DNA from: Lucinisca nassula
Taxonomy: Eukaryota; Mollusca; Bivalvia; Lucinida; Lucinidae
Assembly (NCBI GenBank): GCA_963580285.1
Contig: OY757026.1
Span: 70,309,396 to 70,373,395, forward strand
Direction of reading: 5' to 3'
Length of the DNA: 64,000 bases
In this document: positions 21,239 through 31,490 of the stretch, piece after piece
Layout of the letters: each line of letters begins with the position of its first letter
How positions within the stretch are numbered: the stretch's first letter is position 1
Position numbers and translations under genes: made by a program
The notes under the pieces: generated by a model
What the model saw: the letters and a program-made list of their open reading frames with translations, nothing else
The model's database searches: none
What the model was told of the DNA's origin: nothing

Positions 21239-21566
21239 GAGACAAACGGACCTGTCCTACATATAGGATTGGAAGAGTCCACTAGTGTACAATGGGTTAA
21301 ACACTAAGACAATCTATCTAAACAGTTGACCGACTGACTAATTGGGCCGAGCCCAACCCGTAGTGCAAACAGAAGTAAAATCATTTGAAAACTAAAAATA
21401 TTACAACTGAATGAGTAATATTATTTTTAAAGTTTAGAAGATTTATATATGCATGTATAGTTTCCTTTCTTCTGGTCAAAACATTGGTTGTGTGCTATTT
21501 TATTGAGGTAGTTCGAACGTGTACCCACGATCTATGATTTTGAGCAAAAATAATGTATAGTCTTGT
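21239..21566. other. No recognised feature
   Basis: AT-rich gap between elements. A partial MITE-B-like phrase (GGTAGTTCGAACGTGTACCCAC) occurs at ~21507-21530. Confidence 0.35.
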
Positions 21567-21813
21567 CAACCATCATGTGAACAAGTCCGTGAAATGAACA
21601 CCCGCTAAATCCCACTTTATATAGAGAAAACTGGGGTTTTTTGGGTGTATAAAATATTTTTCTTATTTCTGCTCCAGTTAGGCGGTTCTAACGAATATTC
21701 GAAACCTATGTTCGCAGTATAAATAAGAGAAGTATCAGGAATTTTCATCAGAAAAATATTCATTTTGGAGATGTAAACATCCAGTATGTCGCAAGGGCGT
21801 GTTATGGTAATGC
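21567..21813. mobile_element. MITE-B copy
   Basis: Left TIR CATCATGTGAACAAGTCCGTG, right GTCGCAAGGGCGTGTTATGG. Half the core is lost (AGGCGGTTCTAACGAATATTC only). Confidence 0.72.
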
Positions 21814-21858
21814 ACGTTTTCCATAAACACAAATTTGTAAATGTGATGAACCTCAATT

Positions 21859-22141
21859 AGCATCACGAAAACACGCCTATATAATTTTGACCCCCTTGAA
21901 CCCCACTTTTATATAGTAAAACTGGGGTTTACAGGGGTAAACCTTATTTTCTTATTTCTGCTCTAAAATATATATTGCGGGTACTCGTTAGAACCGCCTC
22001 GATGAGGCGGTTCTAACGAGTACCCACAATCTAATTTTTGAGCAGAAATAAGAAAAATATCACAATTTGTCATCTTAAAATTTTCATGTTTTCGGAGAAA
22101 AAGGTTACAATGTATTTGTATAGGCGTGTTTTCGTAAACGT
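21859..22141. mobile_element. MITE-A, best reference copy
   Basis: TIRs CATCACGAAAACACGCCTAT and TATAGGCGTGTTTTCGTAA; perfect core of 24-nt arms at 21978-22026 around GAT; subterminal blocks CCCACTTTTATATAG, TTCTTATTTCTGCTC and GAGCAGAAATAAGAAAAAT. GTGATG(A/G)ACCTCAATTAG occurs on both sides (from ~21840 and ~22139), a possible duplicated flank. No coding capacity. Confidence 0.85.
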
Positions 22142-22787
22142 GATGGACCTCAATTAGTGATTTGTTAGTGCCTTTCTCGAAGGTTTTATACATGCATTTT
22201 ACTCCATATTATTTCATACTTAGCAGTGGAATCGATGCATATCTGAAACAAATAAAAGTGATATTTTCACTGACCATGTTATATTCATTGTTGCAGTCAG
22301 GACTAATATAAACTATGACTGTGAGTGCAGTATATGTACATGTATGTCCAGACTTTTTTGCGGTGAAAAACTGATATTAACTGTATACATGTCCCACTGC
22401 CACATTATGGCACGGTTATAGAGATCGAAAGGAGGGAGGAGAGGGGTGGGGGAGGGGATTTTTTCCCCTTTCCTCCATCTTTAATGAGCAGTGTTATGGG
22501 GAGGTCGTGATACATGTTATTGTATGTTTTTCCTTGTTTCATTGTTTCTTTGCATTAATCTGGTTTCATTCTTTCACGTTAGTATGTCCCTCACGGCTTT
22601 CCTGTTTTCTTAATAAACTTTGAAACTTTATAAGATAACTTTAATTTTTTCGATAAATATCAACATTCCATTGAATGTGTGGAAAACAGTTTCATCGAGC
22701 ACCTGAAATTTTCACGAGTGCAAAACATGTTACGAACAGTATTTTATTTGTTCCGCCCTGGCTTATTTACTTTTACTACTGCTAAAT

Positions 22788-23052
22788 GTCAAATCATCCC
22801 GAAAACATGCCTATATAATTTTGATCCCCTTGATATAGAAAAACTGGGGGTTTACAGCGGTCAATCATATTTTTCTTATTTCTGCTCTATAATATAGATT
22901 GTTGGTACTCGTCAGAACCGCTTCACCAGTCACCACAATTTACATTTTGAGCAGAAATAAGAAAACTATCACAAATTTTCATCTAAAAAATTTCGTTTTT
23001 TCGGTGGTTAAGTATACAATGCATTTATACAGGCGCGTTTTCGATATGTAAA
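22788..23052. mobile_element. MITE-A, degraded copy
   Basis: CATCCCGAAAACATGCCTAT ... ACAGGCGCGTTTTCGATATG, with core remnant TTGTTGGTACTCGTCAGAACC. Confidence 0.7.
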
Positions 23053-23115
23053 TTATTAAAGGGTTAGAAGATTTAAAAAAAAAAGGTTTAACTACATAGA
23101 GGATATTTACACTTT

Positions 23116-23250
23116 TTCCGATAAATACCAAAATATATATCATCTCGTGAGTTGAAAACATTAGAATTTTCACTAGTGCGAAGCACAAGTGAAAATTCTA
23201 TCGTGTCCAATACACTCGATGAAATACTCGTATTTTTGGTATTCATCGTT
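23116..23250. repeat. Long palindrome Y
   Basis: CCGATAAATACCAAAA pairs imperfectly with TTTTTGGTATTCATCG, and AGAATTTTCACTAGTGC with GCACAAGTGAAAATTCT. A partial relative lies at 22640-22730 (GATAAATATCAACATTCC, GAAATTTTCACGAGTGC). Confidence 0.7.
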
Positions 23251-23609
23251 CAATATATATCTGTGAGACAAATGCGACGTTTATTGTAGGCCCTAATTTC
23301 AAAGCTTGTTTGTTTTTCATGTTGCATACGGTAAGCGTTGAGTGTATATGACTGAACCAAGTTGCACTTTCAATAACGTTTGAAAGTCTGAACAGATTAG
23401 ACAGAAATTTCATCCTATTATAGAAAACCACTCCCCCATGAAATCACCGCAGATTCCACTTGCTCCTTACAGCCACGCGATATGGGGGAGGGCATTAGTG
23501 ACACAGTTAGAAGAATTCTCCTCGTAAAGTTGGGTTTGCGTCCCTCTTTAATTGCACTTTTCGTCCCTCTTTAATTGCCGCTGGTGGGTCAGGCCTCAGA
23601 TTCTATGAA
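23251..23609. other. No recognised feature
   Basis: Unclassified, with a short internal repeat TCCCTCTTTAATTGC at ~23540-23580. Confidence 0.35.
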
Positions 23610-24155
23610 AGGCTTACGTATGTAATGTTGGTTGGTACCTGTTGCTCTGTCTCTGGCTGTGCCCATCGCAGTCTTAAGTATTGGTTTCCAGCATGTTATT
23701 GGTTTCTTGCTGTCGAGTCCTCACCGTTGTTTCACCGCTGTGGTTGTTTGAGTTTTGGGATCTTGGAGATGTTGCACTGATGAGTAAGGAAGCTTCATGC
23801 GGACTGAACAAATTAGTTTTCGGAATCGCGACGGAAGTTACGGCGAGGATTGCGGCCGAGTAAAATCGATTTATACCCACCAAGTGAAATTATTTCCACT
23901 GACCGTTCCAAGGCGATTATTCTGTCGCGGTTTATGTTTGTTATGGTTTGTCTTTGAGTGTGTCATATCTTTTTGTTTTGGAAATCCAATTGGCCATTTT
24001 ATGGGAAAGTAACTGTACTCTTGGCTTTCCGCTAATGATGTTTCCATTAGGGTTAAGTTATTTCATGTTTGTGTTTCTTTCCTTTTGGTGTCTCTGATGG
24101 GTGGTGTGGGTTAACTGTATGGTTCCTGATCATTGCCTTCACTTATATCTTCGCT
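23610..24155 (+). repeat. Dispersed repeat S, uninterrupted copy
   Basis: Best continuous copy of the family, from TATGTAATGTTGGTTGGTAC to TTCCTGATCATTGCCTTCAC. Frames on both strands are open for 60-70 codons, without recognisable domains. Confidence 0.55.
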
Positions 24156-24277
24156 GGTCGCCGGAACGTCTTTCATGTTTTGTCATTAATTTGTTCTATT
24201 GTTTATCCTCTTCATATGCGTAGCGCCCGTTAAGTATATTACGCATGTGCGTTATGTACAGTAATTAAAGCTAAGTT

Positions 24278-24572
24278 TGTTTGTTTGTTTGAATTGAGGT
24301 TTATGGTCCCCGTGAACACTATTGAGGTCATTTTGAAGACGCTGCTTCAGATTTTGAAGGACTTTTGCTCGACATTGAGTTGAAATGATATCTCAACCCC
24401 TGCCGCGTAATGAAACCAAAAGGTTTATTTTGCATTGGACGTTCTTACTCACACCACTTTTCCTGGGCAGGCTTAGCACTTCTAAGCGGTTTACCAGTAC
24501 ACATGTGTGGTCAGTTTGAGCTCTGCGTTGAAGCATCGTGCAGCCCAATGTACTTCGCCAAGCCCCGAAAGC
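24278..24572 (-). mobile_element. SINE-H copy
   Basis: Minus-strand copy from tail GTTTGAATTGAGGTTTATGG to CAAGCCCCGAAAGC. More diverged than most copies; the outer head GC-rich hairpin is incomplete. Confidence 0.75.
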
Positions 24573-24593
24573 TACATAAGTAGAAACATTTTA

Positions 24594-24660
24594 GGAACTG
24601 CTCTTAAGAAAAGAATTTGCTCCCGTTGGGAGCAAATTCTTTTCTTTAAGAGCAGTCCCA
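24594..24660. repeat. Palindrome R
   Basis: GGAACTGCTCTTAAGAAAAG, AATTTGCTCCC / GGGAGCAAATT, CTTTAAGAGCAGTCCC. A relative lies at 34972-35037. Confidence 0.75.
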
Positions 24661-24785
24661 TCTCAGAGAAAGATGATTCACAATGATTTTCCTTGTGGAG
24701 TGTTGTAATATTTTTATTCTGGCTACAGCACTGTTCTTGGTACTTTTTGTAGACTATGATCTTTGTGCATTTTCCTTCGATCTTG

Positions 24786-24860
24786 TTATGTCCCCGAAAT
24801 TCGAAGATGGTGGAATGGGCATATTTTGTTACATGTATCCCTGTCCGTCCCAGTCCGCGC
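24786..24860 (+). mobile_element. HLE-1-like left end, isolated
   Basis: ATGTCCCCGAAATTCGAAG, GATGGTGGAATGGGCATATT and CTGTCCGTCCCAGTCC mimic the HLE-1 left end (hairpin, GGGGCATATT, GTCCGTCC). No right end found. Confidence 0.4.
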
Positions 24861-25269
24861 CCCGTGCCCACGTCCTTGTCCGAGATGACATTTGCAATTT
24901 GCTCTTAATGTTTTCATCAGTGTCACAGCTATCAGGCGGGGGCATCTGCGCCTCTTGGACACGTATTTATTTTGTCGATTGTTTGTCAATCAATCCAAAG
25001 TTAATGAGCGCAGCAGCTTTACAATCCTGGTGCCAAACTAACTATCACCGAGTTGTTTGGAATCCAGGTAATGGTAATTTATAAACACGTGATTCTTATA
25101 GTTATGATGTATGAGTTTTGTATAAAGAGGGTTTTCTTGCACACCAGACAAGGAAATCCGCGATTTTACCCTGGGATAGAAATTTATGTTCTGACCCTGG
25201 TGTTCCAACCCAAAATCGAATATAATCACATGTTTGATAAATGCACTGGTTGGTTACGACCTCGTGTGC

Positions 25270-25360
25270 GCCGTCGTTAAGGTTGACGTCACAGCAACGT
25301 CACTAAACATTCCAGCAGAGTCAACACAATATGGCGGACGTTGGTAACCGAAGTGACCGC
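25270..25360 (+). promoter_or_regulatory. Possible promoter: CRE and YY1-like motif
   Basis: A perfect CRE palindrome TGACGTCA (25283-25290) with a second AACGTCAC is followed by AATATGGCGGACG (~25328), a YY1-like motif overlapping an ATG. The ATG frame (MADVGNRSDRS) stops after 16 codons unless spliced at GTTG|GTAACC. Suggestive only. Confidence 0.25.
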
Positions 25361-25399
25361 AGCATTAAAAATCAGCTTTAAGAAATGGAAGGTATGCAA

Positions 25400-25550
25400 G
25401 AAAAAGAATCCAATATGGGTGTGAGGTGTGAATACGAAAAACCGTCCCTCGGGATCACTGTCCGGCATCACTCGGCAAGCCTCGTGATGCCGGACAGTGT
25501 CCCTCGGGATGGATTTTTCCATCCACCCCTCACACCCATATAAGATTCTT
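25400..25550. repeat. Long palindrome, Q-type centre
   Basis: TATGGGTGTGAGG / CCTCACACCCATA as outer arms and CACTGTCCGGCATCAC / GTGATGCCGGACAGTG as inner arms, plus repeated TCCCTCGGGAT. Centre TCGGCAAGCCTCG resembles that of palindromes Q at 25927 and 44107. Confidence 0.8.
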
Positions 25551-25587
25551 ATAATCCATTACCCCTACATTAATTACATTGCAGCAC

Positions 25588-26045
25588 CTTGACCTGATAA
25601 AGATATGCTGTCTCAGGACAAGTGAGCTTTATCAGGTCAACATGACAATTTTATGAGGGAACCAGACTACTGTGAAAACTGGCAAAAATAATATTATTAC
25701 TGGAAACTGGAAAAATTACATGAAAAAGATATCATGGGAAAAAATATGGTCAGATGATACTAAATATATGGACCGATTATCGCACATGTAAGCACGCACT
25801 GAGGATAATCGATTCCATATTTAAAGAGTGAAAAAGGGGATAAACTGATAAAAAGAATACCAGATTCGTGTCATTTGATATCGAGTTTATCAGGCTTGGC
25901 TTCGAGAACGCATGAAGAATCGCTCGGCAAGACTCGCGATTCTACAAGCGATCTCAAAGCCTTGCCTGATAAACCTGATAAACCTGATATCAAAAGACAC
26001 GCACCTGGTATCCTCTATTTATCCGTAGAATCGATTATGTGCTGA
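25588..26045. mobile_element. Element Q, palindromic
   Basis: CCTTGACCTGATAAAGATATG at the left, then a long inverted repeat at 25857-26020 (ACCAGATTCGTGTCATTTGA / TCAAAAGACACGCACCTGGT; GTTTATCAGGC / GCCTGATAAAC) with centre CGCTCGGCAAGACTCGCG. The same parts occur in opposite orientation at 44039-44312. Confidence 0.65.
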
Positions 26046-26049
26046 GTTT

Positions 26050-26116
26050 GACAAACTGTGTAAATCCAGATCAGAAGCTTCAAAAAGTGGCGTCTGATCA
26101 GGGTCAACACTGCTTT
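26050..26116. repeat. Hairpin-P copy, diverged
   Basis: AAACTGTGTAAATCCAGATC and GGCGTCTGATCAGGGTCAAC. One arm has AGAAGCTTC in place of AGACGCC. Confidence 0.55.
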
Positions 26117-26135
26117 CTTAAAGAACAGGCCTAGG

Positions 26136-26369
26136 GGGCCAGTTGTTCAAAACTAATGACGGCGTTACTTAACAAATCGTAAAAGTTTAAATATGACGAA
26201 CATACTAATATTTTTGCTAAAAAAAATTAGAGCAGCTTTTGCATATGCAAAAGCTGCTCACATTTTTTTTCAGCAAAACTAAACAATTAGGTGTTAAACT
26301 TGCTAGAATAGTTAACAATATGACCATTAACGACCTCGTTAAGCTAACGAGGATTTGAACAACTGGGCC
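26136..26369. mobile_element. MITE-G copy
   Basis: TIRs GGGCCAGTTGTTCAAA and TTTGAACAACTGGGCC. Central hairpin GAGCAGCTTTTGCATATG / CATATGCAAAAGCTGCTC, flanked by TTTTTGCT...AGCAAAA and inverted TTAAC-rich arms. ~234 bp, no ORF. Confidence 0.8.
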
Positions 26370-26651
26370 AAGAAGTTTAAGGGTTAAACGAAACAGTCTC
26401 GTTGACTGATGACAATGAAATACCACGGTCACCATTCTTAATAGACATTGGCGTGATATCTAACACTTTCATGATGTAATTAATCTGACACTCCGGAAAC
26501 AATGAAAGTTACATACCTTTTGTATTGCCTTTGAAAATGGTTCATATTTACTTTGCACCACCCGAGATAAAGGAGTTCCCAGTGTTTATACTTGTAGCAA
26601 AATCTCACTTATACAAAGCACTGACAGCACTGGTGGGTCTATTGTATCTGA
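26370..26651. other. No supported feature
   Basis: Short open frames with weak splice-like borders on the minus strand are not convincing. Confidence 0.3.
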
Positions 26652-26784
26652 CCCAGCAGGCACACGCCGCTAGGGCAACGTCAAAACAACGACGTTGCAG
26701 CGACGTAGATTTGACGTTACATATACGTCATGACGTTGTACCGTCGTTGATGTGACGTCACAATTACGGCATGTGCCTGCTGGG
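26652..26784. mobile_element. Short MITE with CCCAGCAGGCACA termini
   Basis: CCCAGCAGGCACA (26652-26664) and TGTGCCTGCTGGG (26772-26784) bracket 133 bp packed with ACGTCA/TGACGT motifs (CAACGTC, GACGTTG, ATACGTCATGACG). The motif clusters make the whole unit fold on itself. Confidence 0.75.
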
Positions 26785-27032
26785 TGAGTGTAAGCTGGGA
26801 AATGATCCTAAAGGGGACTTAAACTGACTGTTTAACCCTTAAATTCTTGCACTTTAGGGGAAAGATGTAGAGCCTGATAAGACGCCGCGGTTTCTCGATT
26901 TCCAAGCACGAGCCTCGTCCTGTTTTACAGATAACCTACCTTTGTACAGCACCTTGACGTCACAGAATCAAGAATAGTGTGGCTATAAATAGCCGTTATC
27001 TAGATTACATGTACATGTATGTACATAGAAGG

Positions 27033-27425
27033 GCCCCGCGCATCGGGGCTTGAAGAAATAGATTGGGCTGCATGGTGCTACCACACATAGTTGAAACCGA
27101 CCGCACACGAGTACTGGTGAACCGCTTATAGAGGGTCTATGCTTGCCCAGGCAAAGTGGTGGGAGACGGACCAGAGATGATTTTTTTTGTGCTAAATTCT
27201 AAATTTAGCCACCCACCCAACTGAGGTAATGGCCAAATATGACCGACTCAGTATAAGAAGATAGATAGATAGATAGGACCGTCCTTGCATAAACATTGGT
27301 TGACGGGGCTTGAGATGTCATTTCATGTCAATGTCTGGTATAGTCCCACAAAATTGAAACAACGTCTCCAAACTGACCTGTACAGTGTTGAGGGGAGCGT
27401 TAAACCTATAATTAAACAAACAAAA
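27033..27425 (+). mobile_element. SINE-H copy with inserted GATA element
   Basis: Head GGGCCCCGCGCATCGGGGC, interrupted at 27173, tail GAGCGTTAAACCTATAATTA. ORFs across it are shadows. Confidence 0.8.
27173..27275 (+). mobile_element. GATA-tailed insertion in SINE-H
   Basis: Foreign 103 bp between duplicated GGACC (27168-27172 and 27276-27280), ending AAGATAGATAGATAGATA. Starts AGAGATGATTTTTTTT. The tail matches the fragment at 8930-9126. Confidence 0.65.
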
Positions 27426-27548
27426 ACATACATATACAAATAATATTTTGTTTTATATAACTTCTTTGGCCACTTATAGTCATGTGGACAATAGCAATAT
27501 AGCTCAAAGGTCAAAAACAAAAAAACACATGTTTCCTCTCTTTTCAAT

Positions 27549-28110
27549 ACTGTTTATAACAGAGCCTTCAAACTCCATATGGATGCTCCTTGGGACAAGA
27601 CGTTTCTATTGATACCAAACATTTTTACCTGTGACTGACCTTTGAACTTTGACCGATTTTTCGAAAATTTAACCAAAATGTTTAACCTTGACCATATTTC
27701 CAAAAGTATTTGTCCTACCTTTAAGAAACTTCACACACACTCATCATAACAAGAGCTACATTTTATTCAAGTTCCATAACACGATAATGCAATTTGACTG
27801 AATTATCTCCGTTTTTAAAAAACATTTTGATACCACTAACACTTACATGGATGTTCCTTGAGACAAGATTTTTCCATTGACAAATAGCTTTTTTCACTTA
27901 CATTGTATGTCTTTGACCTTTGAACTTTGACCTTTTTTCGAAAATGTAACCAACAATTTTAACCTTGGCCATATTTCCAAAAGTATTTGCTCTAGCCTAA
28001 CGAAACTTTACACAGATCAGTATGATCACAACAGCTACATTCTTACCGAGTTCCATAACTCTATCATGCAATTTGACCGATTTATCTCCCTTTGTGTCAT
28101 ACGAAGAAAA
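27549..28110 (+). repeat. ~283-bp tandem pair, HLE-type body
   Basis: Two units share ATGTTCCTTG/ATGCTCCTTG GGACAAGA, GACCTTTGAACTTTGACC, CATATTTCCAAAAGTATTTG and AGTTCCATAAC. A third diverged unit is at 28688-28965. Element ends were not found. Confidence 0.7.
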
Positions 28111-28139
28111 AAAACAACACCCGTTTCAAGAAAACGTTT

Positions 28140-28205
28140 CTTATGGGAGGTGTGGGTTAATTGTATTCGATTCCTGATCATTGCTTTCACTTCTATTTTG
28201 CGTAT
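28140..28205 (+). repeat. Repeat S fragment
   Basis: GGGTTAATTGTATTCGATTC followed by CTGATCATTGCTTTCACTTC. Confidence 0.5.
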
Positions 28206-28317
28206 CATTTTTGTTTGTGCCGTGTGATGGCTGAAAAGGTCTCCCCGTACATGCATTTATTGCTCTTATTTTTCCAATCCCCAGGGCTTGCATTTACAAT
28301 TGCTTTTCATCGTTCCC

Positions 28318-28598
28318 ATCACGAAAAGACGCCTAAATAATTTTGACCCCTTTGAACCCCACTTTTATATAGTAAAACTGGGGTTTGTAGGGGTAAACCT
28401 TATTTTTCTTATTTCTGCTCTAAGATATAGCTTGTGGGTACTCGTTAGAACCGCCTCATCGAGGCGGTTCTAACGAGTACCCAAAATCTATATTTTGAGC
28501 AGAAATAAGAAAAATATCACAATTTTTCATCTTAAAATTTTCATTTTTCATTGATAAAGGTTACAATGTATTGGTATAGGCGTGTTTTCGTAATGCAT
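28318..28598. mobile_element. MITE-A copy
   Basis: CATCACGAAAAGACGCCTAA ... TATAGGCGTGTTTTCGTAA; core intact at ~28433-28482 (GTGGGTACTCGTTAGAACCG and its complement). Confidence 0.82.
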
Positions 28599-28613
28599 AA
28601 TTTGACACCCTTT

Positions 28614-28690
28614 CAATAGTGTCTGATGGGAGCTGTGGGTTAATTGTATCAATTCCTGATCATTGTCTTCACTTTTATTTTGGTCTCATT
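28614..28690 (+). repeat. Repeat S fragment
   Basis: AGTGTCTGATGGGAGCTGTG, GGTTAATTGTATCAATTCC and TGATCATTGTCTTCAC. Confidence 0.5.
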
Positions 28691-28970
28691 TTAACAGGTT
28701 TCAAAATTCACATGTGTGCCATTTCCATTGATATTAAAAGTTTTGACCCGTGGCCTTTAACTTTTAACTTTGACCTTTTTCGAAAACTTAACAAAGTTCT
28801 TTAACCTTGGTGATATTTCCAAAAGTATTTGGCCCAACTCATTAAACTGAACACACAAGAACTGCATTCTGTCCAAGTCCCATAACTCTATCATGCAATT
28901 TGACTGATTTATCTGCCATTTGTGACATATGAAAAACAGACGAGCATGGCATCTGCTTGCGGTGCTCTGG
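28691..28970 (+). repeat. Third unit of the 27.5-kb array
   Basis: GCCTTTAACTTTTAACTTTGA, GATATTTCCAAAAGTATTTG, CATAACTCTATCATGCAATT. Ends with GACGAGCATGGCATCTGC / GCGGTGCTCTGG, which may be a 3' hairpin. Confidence 0.55.
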
Positions 28971-29089
28971 CTGCATCTTTATGTATGATCATTGGTCGTC
29001 TATGGCTTAGAACATCAAATTCTTGATAACGGTTATAAAGTAAAAATGCATTTTTCATCAAGCTTCGTGTAATGAATACTTGTAAAACC

Positions 29090-29190
29090 TATCTGATAAT
29101 TATTTCTGTTCAAAAAATGGTTTGTTCGCACTCGCCAGAACCGCCTCGATGAAACTGTTCTAAAGAGCACCGGCAAATTATATTTGACAC
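29090..29190. mobile_element. MITE-A/B core remnant
   Basis: TTATTTCTGTTCAAAAAATGG, CGCACTCGCCAGAACCGCCTC and GTTCTAAAGAGCACC. TIRs not found. Confidence 0.5.
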
Positions 29191-29332
29191 AAACACAGTT
29201 ACAAAGATCAAAAACATTAAACCATATATAACAATAGAATCTTCCACCTTATTATATTGGAGTGGTCCATTCCGAAGAATAAGGGTGTCTTGTGGTAAAT
29301 TTTACAAAAAATGCATGTACTTTGAGTAAACC

Positions 29333-29593
29333 GGCCCCGCCCGTCGGAGCTTGTAGAAAAAGATGGGCTGCATGATACTTCCACGCAGAGCTGAAACCGA
29401 CCGCAAACGAGTACTGGTAAACCGCTTAGAGGATCTAAGCCTGCCCAGGCAAAGCGGTGCGAGTCGGACCGGACCGTCCATGCATATAAACCTTATTGGT
29501 TTCATTGGACGACAGGGCTTGGGATGTCATTTCATCTCAATGTTGGGTAAAAATCCCACAAAATTGGAAGCAACGTCTTAAAATGACCTATAC
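29333..29593 (+). mobile_element. SINE-H copy, 3' end lost
   Basis: Head GGCCCCGCCCGTCGGAGC to AATGACCTATACGGG. It joins directly to half a hairpin-P (CGTCTGATCTGGATCTACA), so the tail was probably lost with part of that repeat. Confidence 0.78.
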
Positions 29594-29673
29594 GGGCGTC
29601 TGATCTGGATCTACATTGTTTGCTTATATCCCGCAAAAGAGACGCTAGGCGTATATGGGTTAAGCCAGATCAT

Positions 29674-29912
29674 GGGCCAGTTGTTCAAAACTAACGCTAT
29701 CGATAGTTAACGTATCGTTAAAATTTTGATCATTAAATATGGCAAATATGCTGAAATTTTTGCTGAAAAACATGTGAGCAGCTTTTGCATGCAAAAGCTG
29801 CTCAAATTTTTTCAGCAAAAATACAAAATTTTTATATTGTACTTGCTAGAAGAGTTAACAATATGACCACTAACGAGCTTGTTTAGCTAACAATGCTTTG
29901 AACAACTGGCCC
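29674..29912. mobile_element. MITE-G, best copy
   Basis: GGGCCAGTTGTTCAAAAC ... GCTTTGAACAACTGGCCC, with a perfect central hairpin GAGCAGCTTTTGCATGC / GCATGCAAAAGCTGCTC. Confidence 0.85.
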
Positions 29913-29977
29913 CATATAATTAACCACAAAGGCGAGAAGCAACCGTTTCTGCTTGCATACACGCAGAAGAAACCTTC

Positions 29978-30100
29978 CAGTAGGTTTATTTGGGTAGGGC
30001 TTGAGGTTTCATTTCATCTCAGTATCGGGTAAAAGTTACACAGAATTGGAAGCGTCGTCTCCAAAATGACCTACATAGTGTTGATTGTGACGTAAATCCT
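29978..30100 (+). mobile_element. SINE-H 3' fragment
   Basis: GGGCTTGAGGTTTCATTTC to TTGATTGTGACGTAAATCC; head missing. Confidence 0.65.
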
Positions 30101-30109
30101 CCATTCAAA

Positions 30110-30278
30110 CCATCGCGAAACATGCCTCTATACGTGTAATTTTGACCGCATCAAACCATACTTATCTTATTTCTGCTGAAAAACAGAAATATGAAAAATA
30201 TCGGAATTTTTCATCGGAATGTTTTCATTTTTTGTTGGCAAAATTCCCAATATATTTGAAAAGGAGTGTTTTCGTAAA
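30110..30278. mobile_element. MITE-A deleted for its core
   Basis: CATCGCGAAACATGCCTC and AGGAGTGTTTTCGTAAAG remain as ends; TTATTTCTGCTGAAAAACAGAAATATG joins the two halves where the 24-nt arms should be. A clean loss of the core. Confidence 0.6.
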
Positions 30279-30327
30279 GATAACAAAGGTTTTCCCCTAC
30301 CTTCATGTCTATTTGTTGTTCACGCAG

Positions 30328-30443
30328 ATTTGAAGAACATAAACTATAAATGTTGTGTACCCTTTTCTCGTGCATCGGCCCAGTTAAAACTAAACCAGCC
30401 GCCTACACTCCTTAGCGTAAAGCGCAATTGTTTTGGCAACTAA
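30328..30443 (+). CDS. Weak terminal-exon candidate
   Basis: A strong-looking acceptor (pyrimidine-rich run, then GTTGTTCACGCAG) opens 37 codons to TAA: LKNINYKCCVPFSRASAQL, then KLNQPPTLLSVKRNCFGN. No domain. It overlaps no known repeat in this window, but a frame this short is easily chance. Confidence 0.2.
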
Positions 30444-30574
30444 GCTCCGTCGCCGTATTTTGTCTTTACTTATATTAATCCTTGGCATAAACATTGTTCT
30501 GTTGCATCTCAATTCTGCTTGATTTGGCCAGTCATTATTATTTTTTTTTATTTTCAGCACTCTTATGAATGAAA

Positions 30575-30838
30575 ATCGCATTAAGAAAACGCGCTTATAC
30601 ATTGTAAGTTTTACCGGCGTAAAAAGGAAAAAATTTATATGAAAAATTGTGATATTTTTCTTATTTCTGCTCAAAATATAGATTGTTGGTACACGTTAGA
30701 GCCGTCTTATCGCTACCGTGTACTAACAATCTGTATGTTAGAGCGGAAATTAGAAAAATATGGTATACCCCTGTAAACCCCAGTTATTCTATATAAAAGT
30801 GGGGTTCAAGTATGTCAGAATTATATAGGCTTGTTTTC
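30575..30838. mobile_element. MITE-A copy, inverted arrangement
   Basis: CGCATTAAGAAAACGCGCTT ... TATATAGGCTTGTTTTCG. The TATAAAAGTGGGG block lies on the right, i.e. reverse of 21859. Core arms (GGTACACGTTAGAGCCG) are partly mutated. Confidence 0.7.
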
Positions 30839-31092
30839 GTTTTTCATCTCACCCAATAACGGATTACACCAGCAAACAGTATAGAACTGGATCACAGGTC
30901 GCGTTGATCAGGACGTTCAAAAAGGTCAACCATTTTCTAACTGAATTTCTGAATCTAACCCAACCTGTCATCTCGAAGTGGACGTCTGCTATATGTCCAT
31001 TCATTTGAAAATGGATTTTTTTTCCTTTTTAGAAGTTGCTTACGCCACGATAACAAGTCCATGTAATTAATACTTTTGTAAGTCCCAGTTTC

Positions 31093-31427
31093 AACATTAC
31101 GAAAACATCGCCTATGCAAATGCATTGTAAACTTTAACCACCCCAAAACGAAACGATTTCTTTTTATTTCTGCCTTATTTTATAGCAGAAAAAAAGAAAA
31201 ATAAGGTTTACGCGTTCTACCACTAAAAATGAAAAGTTTCAGATTAAATTCTGATATTATTCATATTTTTGCTCAAAACATGTATTTTGGGAACACGTTA
31301 GAACCGCCTCGGTACCCAAAATTTATGTTTTTGTGTAGAAATGAGAAAATAATGTATGCCTCTCTAATTTTGTAAAACCCAGTTTGCTATATAAAATTGG
31401 GGTTTAAGGGAGGTGTGTTTTCGAAAT
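31093..31427. mobile_element. MITE-A relative
   Basis: CATTACGAAAACATCGCCTAT ... GGAGGTGTGTTTTCGAAATG. It holds an extra ~60 bp left of the core and only one full core arm (ACACGTTAGAACCGCCTC). Confidence 0.6.
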
Positions 31428-31440
31428 GTTAAAGAGGATT

Positions 31441-31490
31441 CCGTTTGTTTGTTGTTATTTGTTTGTTTGTTTGTTTGTTTGTTTGTTTAA
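31441..31490. repeat. (TTTG)n microsatellite
   Basis: Repeated GTTTGTTTGTTTG without the adjoining body of a SINE. Confidence 0.85.

Noticed and set aside
24683..25084. 133-codon plus-strand ORF
   Set aside because: Spans palindrome R flank and an HLE-1-like end; composition not protein-like. A sub-stretch near 25000-25068 with a GTAATG donor was too weak to list.
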